Shown: in pieces, positions 25,426 through 31,947 of the stretch | How the letters are laid out: each line of letters starts with the position of its first letter | How positions within the stretch are numbered: position 1 is the stretch's first letter | Program-made: the position numbers and the translations under genes | The notes under the pieces: generated by a model | What the model was told of the DNA's origin: nothing | Databases searched by the model: none | The model's input: the letters and a program-made list of their open reading frames with translations, nothing else | Source of the DNA: Limisphaerales bacterium | Lineage (GTDB): Bacteria; Verrucomicrobiota; Verrucomicrobiia; Limisphaerales; UBA1100 | DNA: 32,905 nucleotides | Assembly: GCA_014382585.1 (NCBI GenBank) | Contig: JACNJL010000024.1 | Coordinates: 1-32,905 of the forward strand | Reading direction: 5' to 3'

Positions 25426-26358
25426 TTGCTTTTTGAACGCTCGCAAGCCTCCGGCTCGCTGGGCGGCGATGATCCCGAAGCATTTCTGCAACACGCCGCC
25501 CAAAATGGCTGGCGGCCGGCTTTGGAGGCTGAGTTTGGGGCGACTTCACCGGGGATGTTGCGCGCGGTCGCACCCAATCGCACGGCGTGGTCGTATCTCT
25601 TCGATCTCGGCCCCGAATCGCGCGTGCTGGATCTCGGCTGCGGAACCGGCGGCGTCGCGTGTCGACTTGGCAAAGATCATCACGTCATCGCCGCGGATAA
25701 GTCCCCTATCAACGCCGCCTTCGTCAAACTGCGCGGCGAACAGGAATCCCTCCCGCACTTTCATGCCATCTGCGCCGACGGCGTGGATCTCCCCATCGCC
25801 GATGCCCAGCTTGATCTGGTTTGTATGATCGGCAGCTTCGAATGGATGCCCACTTCGTGGCCAAATGAAAATCCCGAAGCCATTCACGCGCGCGTCTTGA
25901 GCGAAGTATTCCGCGTCCTCAAACCCGGCGGCTCCCTTTTTCTCGGCATCGAAAACCGCCAGTACCTCGGCTTCGCACTGGGCGTTGCTGATCCCCACGC
26001 GCGCATTCGGCACGTTTCCTACCTCCCCCGCGACCGTGCCAACCAACTCTCTCTCGATCTGCGCAGCACACCCTTTCTCGAATACACCTACACTCGCAGC
26101 GAAGCCAACACACTCTTAAATAACGCGGGCTTTGCCAACGTGGATGACTATTGGCTGCGCCCCGACTACTCGACGCCTAATTATATTATCCCGCTCAACA
26201 ACGAGCACATCATCAAATATTTCATCGAGGAACGCCTGAACCCGTGGGACTACCAAGGCGGGCGATCCTTTGTTTACAAAATTTTCCGAATGCTCCCTCC
26301 CCGCGAAGTGGCGGAGCACGTGGAGTTCTTTGGCTTTTGCGCCCGCAAACCGGAATGA
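25426..26358 (+). CDS. Class I SAM-dependent methyltransferase (5' end uncertain)
   Basis: The first usable start in this frame is a TTG at 25426 (310 residues), though coding-like sequence continues upstream to about 25228. The Rossmann methyltransferase core is clear: motif I SRVLDLGCGTGGVACRL, the acidic end of strand 2 in VIAADKSP, motif with CADGVDLPIADAQLDLV, and VFRVLKPGGSLFLGIENRQY, the post-core hallmark of this superfamily. The later part contains SLDLRSTPFLEYTYTRSEA, a lipid/small-molecule methyltransferase-like feature. The substrate cannot be told from sequence. The next gene starts inside its stop codon (ATGA), so the two products probably act together. It lies directly after an ECF sigma gene, perhaps in one transcript. 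Confidence 0.82.
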   Translation: MLFERSQASGSLGGDDPEAFLQHAAQNGWRPALEAEFGATSPGMLRAVAPNRTAWSYLFDLGPESRVLDLGCGTGGVACRLGKDHHVIAADKSPINAAFVKLRGEQESLPHFHAICADGVDLPIADAQLDLVCMIGSFEWMPTSWPNENPEAIHARVLSEVFRVLKPGGSLFLGIENRQYLGFALGVADPHARIRHVSYLPRDRANQLSLDLRSTPFLEYTYTRSEANTLLNNAGFANVDDYWLRPDYSTPNYIIPLNNEHIIKYFIEERLNPWDYQGGRSFVYKIFRMLPPREVAEHVEFFGFCARKPE

Positions 26359-27455
26359 TTCCCCGCATCCAAAAATGGCTCACTGAACATCACGCCCGCC
26401 TCGGCGTGCCCGCGGAGCTGCAGCCGCTCGTCCTTATCAACGTCAATTACAAATACGTCGAATCCTACCCCATCATCAGCCGCGTAGTGCTGTGGTTTGC
26501 CAAAGATGCCGAACGCCCCAGTCTCGCCACCAAAATCGCTGACCCCGGTCTCACCCGCGCAGCCATTGATTCCAGCATCACCTTTCAGGATAAAATCGAC
26601 GCCGCACTCGGGCAGGATTTGTTTTTGAAAATTATTGAAGTGGCCGACATCAATGACCGAATGGTCATCATCGAAGAAGCCTGCCCGCATCGCACTTTTG
26701 AAACTGATTTGAAATTCGCCATCTGCGGCCCCGAACGTTCTCACGCCCGATTCGCCCGCACCTTCGCCGCGCAAATGGATGAGATCGGCACACTCTGCGG
26801 CAAACTCACCACCCTCGACCAAGGCGGCCCCGCTAAACGCTGGGGAGATGACGCCGCCACCCGCGCGCATCATTTCAAAAACGACTGTGGTTTTGATGAC
26901 GCAATTTTCCCCGAAGCAAGCATCGAGTTTATGCGCGACGCCCTCAACAAAATCGAACTGCCAAACACCCCCGTGCTCGCCGATTTTGTGTGCCCCAATA
27001 TTTTCCCCGGCCCGCGCCTCATCGACAACGTCCACCCCCAACTCGAAGATTGGAACCGCACCCTCCCCGGCCACATCAACGCCTTCCGCTTTCTTGTCCC
27101 CTACTTTTATTCGCAACCCGTTGATCTCCTTTACCCCGATTGGAGCCTCGCCCTCGCCAGCGCATTGGCCGATACCGAACACCAATCCATCATCGCCGCC
27201 CCCCTTGGAAAACTCTTTGCGATGATCGGGCTCGACGTCAAAACCCAACCCGATGTCATCTGGGCATTCATCATGTACGCCGCCATTTTTGAAATGCAGG
27301 ACAAACTCGATTTCTATCGCGAGAGCCCCTTTATGATCGATGGAAAAATCGACACATTCAAAAAATGGACCCAACGCCTTTGCGGCGTCGCCAACACCGA
27401 AGTCAACGCCGACTACCTCCTCGCCAGCGAAGAAAACCTAAAAGCACAGCCCTAG
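26355..27455 (+). CDS. Unrecognised 366-residue protein coupled to the methyltransferase
   Basis: The start is the ATG at 26355, sharing ATGA with the methyltransferase stop. I do not recognise the family with confidence. The order of segments is faintly like a phosphotransferase/kinase fold of the aminoglycoside-phosphotransferase type: a possible Lys in SLATKIADPG, a hinge-like MVIIEEACPHRTF, and VLADFVCPNIFPGP followed by LIDN where such kinases have their catalytic and metal loops, but the catalytic HGD-type motif is absent. The C-terminal third is helical and rich in aromatic residues (HINAFRFLVPYFY, IIAAPLGKLFAMIG). No signal peptide or membrane helix is evident, so it is probably cytoplasmic. 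Codon use (C in third positions) matches the methyltransferase. Confidence 0.7.
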   Translation: MIPRIQKWLTEHHARLGVPAELQPLVLINVNYKYVESYPIISRVVLWFAKDAERPSLATKIADPGLTRAAIDSSITFQDKIDAALGQDLFLKIIEVADINDRMVIIEEACPHRTFETDLKFAICGPERSHARFARTFAAQMDEIGTLCGKLTTLDQGGPAKRWGDDAATRAHHFKNDCGFDDAIFPEASIEFMRDALNKIELPNTPVLADFVCPNIFPGPRLIDNVHPQLEDWNRTLPGHINAFRFLVPYFYSQPVDLLYPDWSLALASALADTEHQSIIAAPLGKLFAMIGLDVKTQPDVIWAFIMYAAIFEMQDKLDFYRESPFMIDGKIDTFKKWTQRLCGVANTEVNADYLLASEENLKAQP

Positions 27456-27770
27456 AAAAAAGGCTTGAGGGAAAAAATAAATGGTACGCCCTGAGGGAAT
27501 CGAACCCCCAACCTCCTGATCCGCAATCAGTTTCGATTGCTCGTCCGGCGGCGTATTGACTTTTTGAATTTGCTGGGGAATTGCGTGGTTTGGCCTGTTT
27601 TTTAGGGCTGGTTTCACGGTCTTCCTTTTTACTCGCTGGGGACAGTCTAACCCCTTCTATGAATAATGCGAGGTAATAAAGTCGGGCTTAATGTCGGGGT
27701 GGGGTTGGTGCGCGCGGGTTTGGTCGCTACCGCCGCGTGACGGCGCGGCGGCGGAGGTCGAGGCGTTGGC
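27456..27770. other. Intergenic left border of the island
   Basis: Apart from the tRNA-Arg fragment at its left and the stop-side end of a truncated small gene (from 27727), this stretch shows no gene. An A-rich run at 27457-27479 follows the preceding plus-strand gene. The part near 27725-27770 is a GC-rich run of CCGCCG/CGGCGG units, which would form hairpins. Confidence 0.5.
27482..27530 (-). pseudogene. tRNA-Arg 3' fragment (left attachment-like site)
   Basis: On the minus strand the segment has an anticodon loop TTGCGGA (anticodon GCG), a T arm GGGGG-TTCGATT-CCCTC and the acceptor 3' strand ending ACCA. The D arm and a proper 5' acceptor strand are missing. The first anticodon-stem pair is lost (A opposite G). 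Upstream TACGCC could pair with GGCGTA of the acceptor end, but no GG-containing D loop exists, so I treat it as a fragment rather than a working tRNA. Confidence 0.65.
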
Positions 27771-27987
27771 TGCGGCGGGCGGCGGAGAGGCGAGTAAAGG
27801 CGCGGACTTGTACGTTGCTGGCGAATTGGCCACTGACGCGGCGGCCGTCGATGGTGGATCCTGCGGCGAACTGTGAGGTGGTGCCGTTGCCGGCGGGCGG
27901 GTTGATGCCGGTGATGCGATACACTGCACCCTCAACCGGCGGCGAGGAGAGCAGCAGCAGCGCGATCATAAGGCGAACCAAGGACAT
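27727..27987 (-). CDS. Small secreted protein, copy 1, C-terminus replaced
   Basis: Starting at the ATG ending at 27987 (AAGGG a few bases before it), this 86-residue protein has a signal peptide (MSLVRLMIALLLLSS, cleavage near VEGA) and a mature part beginning VYRITGINPPAGNGTTS. It is identical to the copy at 29835-30134 up to ...RLSAARR, then diverges into a basic tail (SQRLDLRRRAVTRR), because the repeat R1 begins at 27771 inside the gene. So this copy lacks the family's C-terminal helix (TEESKHFIQALLHRL). It is probably a remnant formed when the cassette was duplicated or inserted. Function unknown. Confidence 0.5.
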   Translation of the reverse strand: MSLVRLMIALLLLSSPPVEGAVYRITGINPPAGNGTTSQFAAGSTIDGRRVSGQFASNVQVRAFTRLSAARRSQRLDLRRRAVTRR

Positions 27988-28152
27988 GCAATCCCTTGTA
28001 CCACATTCCGTAAACTTCACAAATTGTTTTTTGATTCCGGCCCTCTCACTGTTTTAGTTAGTAGATTAATATGGATGCGGACTAGCTGCTGATAAAATGG
28101 GCATTGGCGTAAACCTCTACTTGTGGCTTTTTTGAAACTTTTTAGTGAGTTT

Positions 28153-28231
28153 GGGTGTGGGCCTTGGGGTGGGCGTTGAACGTTTTTTTTGGGGCTTGGG
28201 GGTTGTTTTTGTGGGGGTTTTGGGTTTGGGG
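28153..28231 (+). other. Two G-quadruplex-type motifs, copy a
   Basis: Within 21 bases (28153-28173) there are four G-runs: GGG-TGT-GGG-CCTT-GGGG-T-GGG. A second set follows at 28191-28231: GGGG, GGGGG, GGGGG, GGG, GGGG with T-rich spacers. Both lie on the strand that codes for the payload, about 105-183 bases before its ATG. An identical pair is in the second R1 copy. Confidence 0.7.
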
Positions 28232-28240
28232 TGAAAATAG

Positions 28241-28335
28241 TTGAAAATAAATGAAAGATTTTACCTCCGTTTCGCGAATATATAGTAGAGGGGCACGTTG
28301 CCCTTTGTTAACCTGAACTCAGAAAGATACGAACT
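28241..28335 (+). promoter_or_regulatory. Presumed promoter and leader of payload cassette 1
   Basis: The stretch between the G-rich tract and the ATG is AT-rich at first (TTGAAA at 28241, TATATAGT near 28279-28286) and fully conserved in both cassettes. The spacing does not fit a standard sigma-70 pair, so exact elements are uncertain. AGAAAGATACGAACT precedes the ATG with no strong Shine-Dalgarno site. Conservation next to unrelated payloads is the main argument for a promoter role. Confidence 0.4.
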
Positions 28336-28989
28336 ATGAAGAAAACATTTCTAACACTGGTGGCCTTGGTTGGCCTGACTTGGAATGTGAATGCGCAGGA
28401 GATGCCGCCTGTACCAAAGAATAACCTTGCGGGAGCACACGAAAGCTTCAACTATTTGACAGGCATTTTTGCTGATAATCCCGATGTGCTCGTGGGTGAC
28501 ACGATTAAGTTTAAGGTTCACCCAATCCCAGAAGATATATATGGGCAACCCACCCCAACACCTCCATATCCTGCCGCTGATATTGGTGCAGCAGTCGCAA
28601 ATCCTTGGACAATTACCATAGGAAAACAAAATGATGTTTTTGATAGCTATCAAATTACGATTGTTAAGCCTGGTAATGCTATTTTTGCGAATTTCATTTC
28701 CTTCGAGTATATGTGGGTTATTGAGACGGTTGAGGTAGTCGGAGGTCAGGTAACGCGAAACGTTATCGTGGAGGATACATTGTATTTCGTGAACGCCCTT
28801 GAAGGCGCTGCATTGCCCTTTGGTGACGACCTGAACTTTTTCAAGCATGCGATACCGGGTAATTTACCAGCTAATCGATTCCAAATTTGGGGTGATTTGG
28901 ACTTTAATGATCAATTTGCACTTATCCTGTTGGATAGCTATATTGAATTTTACGCTATTGAAGGCGCCTATAATGTTGCCAATGACTAA
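28336..28989 (+). CDS. Payload cassette 1, first gene: secreted protein of unknown function
   Basis: The 217-residue product has a signal peptide (MKKTFLTLVALVGLTWN... cleavage after NAQ, residue 21) that is nearly identical to that of the gene at 30483, while the mature part is unrelated to it. The mature protein (about 196 residues) is acidic, low in Lys/Arg, and appears beta-rich (DTIKFKVHPIPEDIYG, SYQITIVKPGN, FALILLDSYIEFYAIEG). No domain, Cys pair or membrane helix is recognised. Base composition is more AT-rich than the chromosomal genes to the left. A second secreted protein gene follows after 12 bases, so the two form a unit. A role in antagonism, adhesion or signalling is possible, but nothing in the sequence decides. 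Confidence 0.75.
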   Translation: MKKTFLTLVALVGLTWNVNAQEMPPVPKNNLAGAHESFNYLTGIFADNPDVLVGDTIKFKVHPIPEDIYGQPTPTPPYPAADIGAAVANPWTITIGKQNDVFDSYQITIVKPGNAIFANFISFEYMWVIETVEVVGGQVTRNVIVEDTLYFVNALEGAALPFGDDLNFFKHAIPGNLPANRFQIWGDLDFNDQFALILLDSYIEFYAIEGAYNVAND

Positions 28990-29001
28990 GAAAGAAAACT
29001 T

Positions 29002-29775
29002 ATGAAACAACAAATGTTACCACGAGTAATCATATCAAGCCTTCTGTTGGCTGTATGCTTAACTCCAGCCCAATCCTTTGGAGCCGGTGGCCCAAGGCCA
29101 AGTTCAGTGCCGCGAGATTTAGTGATCATCGTGACACCTGATGATACACTTGATCGCTTCTATCAAGACCACGAGCCGCCCGTTGAAATATGGAAACATG
29201 TTGACGCCTACACGTTCCTTGGAATGCGGACTCATCCGAATGTTCGGAGTCTTCAGGATGAAGCCTTGCGCAAGGCCCATCCCGATAAACGAGAACCATC
29301 CAGGGCTGATCAGTTAATCAACAAGCTCGAAGGCAAAGTGAATAAACCGAACAAGTACCTGCCGCAGGGTGTCCGGTTTGTCTTCAAGCCGCCGCGTCGA
29401 ATTGACGTTATTGCCGACAAAATCCCCCTGAAAATGGTGCAACACGAGCAATTCAAAAATATGTCCCATTGGCTTGCTTTTCCAGCTGGTAAGGGTGTGT
29501 TGGTAGATGGCTTGCTGCAAGCGTTAAAAGAACGAATGGATGAATTCAAAAAATTGGGCATCGAACGCGAACCAGTTCCGCATCACGCTCTCAATCCTAA
29601 AGCTACGGAGAATGCAATAAAAAGAAGTAATGCATTGCGGCGGCAGGCATATGACAGGCCAATCGCTACATTGGAACGATGGCTAAAGGACATGGATCCA
29701 AAAGACCCTCAACATAAAGTTTTCACTCAAAGGCTTGAAAAATTCAAAAAAGCAAGGGCTCGGTTTGAGGATTAG
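29002..29775 (+). CDS. Payload cassette 1, second gene: secreted basic protein of unknown function
   Basis: The 257-residue product begins with a signal peptide (residues 1-27: basic start, LLLAVCLTPAQSFGA, cleavage near GA). The Cys there is not in a proper lipobox because Val precedes it. The mature part is basic and largely helical: segments such as DELRKAHPDK-like charged helices (here EALRKAHPDKREPSRADQL), LLQALKERMDEFKKLGIERE and a closing QRLEKFKKARARFED. It includes THPNVRSLQDEALRKAH, superficially J-domain-like (a 'HPD' at KAHPDK), but the remaining J-domain pattern is not convincing. It starts 12 bases after the first payload gene and ends shortly before the conserved terminator. 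Unknown family. Confidence 0.72.
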   Translation: MKQQMLPRVIISSLLLAVCLTPAQSFGAGGPRPSSVPRDLVIIVTPDDTLDRFYQDHEPPVEIWKHVDAYTFLGMRTHPNVRSLQDEALRKAHPDKREPSRADQLINKLEGKVNKPNKYLPQGVRFVFKPPRRIDVIADKIPLKMVQHEQFKNMSHWLAFPAGKGVLVDGLLQALKERMDEFKKLGIEREPVPHHALNPKATENAIKRSNALRRQAYDRPIATLERWLKDMDPKDPQHKVFTQRLEKFKKARARFED

Positions 29776-29800
29776 TTGACGATCATTTGATTTCTGCCAC

Positions 29801-29928
29801 TCACCGCCCCGTTTTCACGGGGCGTTTTTTGTGCCTATTGGCCTTCGGATTCTAGGCGGGCTTCTAGTTCGTTGAGGCGGTGGAGGAGGGCTTGGATGAA
29901 GTGTTTGGATTCTTCGGTGCGGCGGGCG
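29801..29928. repeat. Cassette end module R2, copy a
   Basis: This ~128-base segment recurs at 31820-31947 with scattered substitutions and two one-base indels (hairpin loop and T-run). It holds the terminator hairpin for the plus-strand payload and the C-terminal codons of the small minus-strand gene (ARRTEESKHFIQALLHRL and on). It overlaps the start of R1 copy b by 11 bases, so R2 and R1 together make the full small gene. Confidence 0.85.
29805..29830 (+). terminator. Rho-independent terminator of cassette 1
   Basis: An 8-base-pair perfect stem CGCCCCGT / ACGGGGCG with loop TTTC is followed by six T. It lies 29 bases after the stop at 29775 and is conserved behind the second payload as well. 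Confidence 0.9.
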
Positions 29929-30134
29929 GCGGAGAGGCGAGTAAAGGCGCGGACTTGTACGTTGCTGGCGAATTGGCCACTGACGCGGCGGCCGTCGATG
30001 GTGGATCCTGCGGCGAACTGTGAGGTGGTGCCGTTGCCGGCGGGCGGGTTGATGCCGGTGATGCGATACACTGCACCCTCAACCGGCGGCGAGGAGAGCA
30101 GCAGCAGCGCGATCATAAGGCGAACCAAGGACAT
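29835..30134 (-). CDS. Small secreted protein, intact copy 2
   Basis: The start is the ATG ending at 30134, with AAGGG shortly upstream; the product has 99 residues. It has a signal peptide (LVRLMIALLLLSS, cleavage near VEGA), a short region VYRITGINPPAGNGTTSQF and GRRVSGQFASNVQVRAFTRL, then a C-terminal helix TEESKHFIQALLHRLNELEA that looks like a short coiled coil, similar in style to C-termini of tail-fibre chaperone or trimerising segments (weak resemblance). Its codons span the junction of modules R2 and R1. It is convergent with payload 1 and divergent from payload 2. As the only complete copy it may be the cassette's own conserved function. Family unknown. Confidence 0.6.
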   Translation of the reverse strand: MSLVRLMIALLLLSSPPVEGAVYRITGINPPAGNGTTSQFAAGSTIDGRRVSGQFASNVQVRAFTRLSAARRTEESKHFIQALLHRLNELEARLESEGQ

Positions 30135-30547
30135 GCAATCCCTTGTACCACATTCCGTAAACTTCACAAATTGTTTTTTGATTCCGGCCCTCTCACTGTT
30201 TTAGTTAGTAGATTAATATGGATGCGGACTAGCTGCTGATAAAATGGGCATTGGCGTAAACCTCTACTTGTGGCTTTTTTGAAACTTTTTAGTGAGTTTG
30301 GGTGTGGGCCTTGGGGTGGGCGTTGAACGTTTTTTTTGGGGCTTGGGGGTTGTTTTTGTGGGGGTTTTGGGTTTGGGGTGAAAATAGTTGAAAATAAATG
30401 AAAGATTTTACCTCCGTTTCGCGAATATATAGTAGAGGGGCACGTTGCCCTTTGTTAACCTGAACTCAGAAAGATACGAACTATGAAGAAAACACTACTA
30501 ACACTGGTGGCCTTGGTTGGCCTGACTTGGAATGTGAATGCGCAGGA
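29918..30547. repeat. Cassette front module R1, copy b (630 bp)
   Basis: Second copy of R1, matching 27771-28400 without indels. It joins directly to R2 copy a on its left and to the mature-coding part of a different payload gene on its right. Near identity over 630 bases points to a recent duplication or gene conversion. Confidence 0.95.
30300..30378 (+). other. Two G-quadruplex-type motifs, copy b
   Basis: Exact repeat of the G-run pattern at 28153-28231, offset by 2147 bases: four G-runs at 30300-30320 and five at 30338-30378, upstream of the second payload. Confidence 0.7.
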
Positions 30548-31241
30548 TGCGCCCCCGGAGCCTGATAGGAGTTTGCCTCCAATTGAAAGCGATCCCACGG
30601 ATTACGAGATTATTGAAATGCTTGTTCCGCCAGGAGAAATGTTTGTGAATTGTGGTGAAGGCGGTTTTGAATTTAATTTCAACCAAAGTGCCCGTTTTAC
30701 TGGGCTGGTTCGATCACTGGCTGACATGCCATTCCTCACACTTCACGGCATGTTGATGTTTTCTGAAAAAGACAGCATCACATTCACGTACGTTCCGTCT
30801 AGACTGAAGAATGGCGTAAGAATGCCTGACCTTGATGATCAAGTGTCTATCATTGTTTCCAGAGATTTGGAAAAGCCATGTGGATTGGATTTTCAGTTGA
30901 AACACCAAAAACAAAACAAATTTCCATTTGAATTGGAGCTTGCATATCGCTTGAGTACGCTCATTAAAAAACGTGATCCTATAAACGGGGACGAACTGCA
31001 TCTTGCACTCCCTAAAAAAAAGCGATCCTTGGAATGGAATGACCCGTCTCGAATTACGCCAAACAATGAAATGAACCATGAAAAATGGGTTTCTGATACA
31101 CCGGCCATGGATCCAAAGTTGAATTATAATACAAATGAAATTGTCAATCATAAGTTTAACGATGGGAAAATTGTTTACACGATCATTATCACCACTTACC
31201 TAAGATCACTGAAATGGAATTCTGACCCCAAGGCCAAATAG
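30483..31241 (+). CDS. Payload cassette 2, first gene: secreted protein of unknown function
   Basis: The 252-residue product shares its first 21 residues (signal peptide MKKTLLTLVALVGLTWN..., two base changes, one Phe-to-Leu change) with the gene at 28336, and nothing after the cleavage site. The mature protein starts DAPPEPDRSLPPIES, a proline/acid-rich linker, followed by a probable beta-rich part (FEFNFNQSARFTGLV, DSITFTYVPSRL, DQVSIIVSRDLEKPCG) and a Lys/Asn-rich C-terminal third (KIVYTIIITTYLRSLKWN). It has two Cys in the mature part (near CGEGG and PCGLD) that could form a disulfide. No known domain recognised. AT-rich relative to the flanking genome. The partner gene starts 2 bases after its stop. 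Confidence 0.75.
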   Translation: MKKTLLTLVALVGLTWNVNAQDAPPEPDRSLPPIESDPTDYEIIEMLVPPGEMFVNCGEGGFEFNFNQSARFTGLVRSLADMPFLTLHGMLMFSEKDSITFTYVPSRLKNGVRMPDLDDQVSIIVSRDLEKPCGLDFQLKHQKQNKFPFELELAYRLSTLIKKRDPINGDELHLALPKKKRSLEWNDPSRITPNNEMNHEKWVSDTPAMDPKLNYNTNEIVNHKFNDGKIVYTIIITTYLRSLKWNSDPKAK

Positions 31242-31243
31242 AA

Positions 31244-31801
31244 ATGTTTGCTCACATCATATCAATTGCCCTCACTCTTGCCGGCACCTTCAATACACTA
31301 GAAGAAAGGGAAATGGCGATGCAAAGCGCCAAAGCCACTATTCTTTTTGATATTGAATGTCGGAAGATAGTCGATCATTTTTCGCTATTTGACAACGTCC
31401 AATACCCATCAATAACTGATGCTATGTGGACACAAGATGATTGGACGATCTTGCACACTCATAATGAGCTCTTGGACACTTTTCAGCATATTTTCAAAGA
31501 AGACCCAGCCCTTCATGATCATATATTGCTGAAAATTGACCGATGTTTTCGTCAAGCTTTTTTGATCAAAGAACATCGTAATCGGCAACGAGCTTTAGCA
31601 GGCAAAAAACCGCTAGATTCATTTGCAAATGAGAATTCAATTAGGATGAAAAGGCGTTTGAGGCCAATTGGGGGATATGTTATTGGGTACAGGCCTGACC
31701 CATTTATAGAGTCCCTGTTCAAGATTGAGTTGATTGATATAATGCTAAAGCGTGGAGTAATAAATGATCCCAAGGACATTAAAGTGATAATTGTGCCCTA
31801 G
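31244..31801 (+). CDS. Payload cassette 2, second gene: protein of unknown function
   Basis: The 185-residue product starts with a short hydrophobic segment (MFAHIISIALTLAGTF) that may be a signal peptide or membrane anchor, weaker than in the other payload proteins. The rest is mostly helical and charged, with REMAMQSAKATILFDIECRK, HNELLDTFQHIFKEDPALHD and RCFRQAFLIKEHRNRQRALAG, and ends in KDIKVIIVP. I recognise no family. It lies 2 bases after the first payload gene and 22 bases before the conserved terminator, so the pair forms a closed two-gene payload. It is not similar to the second gene of cassette 1. Confidence 0.68.
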   Translation: MFAHIISIALTLAGTFNTLEEREMAMQSAKATILFDIECRKIVDHFSLFDNVQYPSITDAMWTQDDWTILHTHNELLDTFQHIFKEDPALHDHILLKIDRCFRQAFLIKEHRNRQRALAGKKPLDSFANENSIRMKRRLRPIGGYVIGYRPDPFIESLFKIELIDIMLKRGVINDPKDIKVIIVP

Positions 31802-31819
31802 GTATATTGCCCATTGCAT

Positions 31820-31947
31820 TCACCGCCCCGTTTTACGGGGCGTTTTTTTGTGCCTACTGCCCTTCGGCCTCGAGGCGGGCTTCGAGTTGGTTGAGGCGGC
31901 GGAGGAGGGCTTGGATGAAGTGTTTGGATTCTTCGGTGCGGCGGGCG
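31820..31947. repeat. Cassette end module R2, copy b
   Basis: Second copy of the end module, more diverged than the R1 copies (several substitutions). After 31947 the sequence leaves the R1 pattern, so this is the right end of the array. Confidence 0.85.
31824..31849 (+). terminator. Rho-independent terminator of cassette 2
   Basis: Stem CGCCCCGT / ACGGGGCG with loop TTT and seven T follows the stop at 31801. Same stem as the terminator of cassette 1. Confidence 0.9.

Larger units (their letters stand above)
27771..28400. repeat. Cassette front module R1, copy a (630 bp)
   Basis: This segment is repeated at 29918-30547 with a constant offset of 2147 bases, no indels, and only two base differences that I found, both in codons 5-6 of the plus-strand gene. 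It contains the N-terminal coding part of the small minus-strand gene, a 348-base divergent intergenic region with G-rich tracts, and the signal-peptide codons of the plus-strand payload gene. It ends at codon 22, right at the predicted signal-peptidase site. Confidence 0.95.

Noticed and set aside
26274-27374. Long minus-strand open frame (366 codons) opposite the methyltransferase-coupled gene
   Set aside because: The plus-strand frame has an ATGA overlap with the methyltransferase, matching codon use and sensible composition; the minus-strand frame is Gly/Glu-rich as expected for the antisense of C-ending codons.
27482-27557. Complete tRNA-Arg gene
   Set aside because: No proper D arm and a poor 5' acceptor match; the anticodon stem has a mismatch. 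Treated as a fragment.
29221-29300. J-domain in the second gene of payload 1
   Set aside because: Only an isolated HPD tripeptide; flanking helices and conserved aromatic positions of J-domains are not convincing, and the protein is exported.
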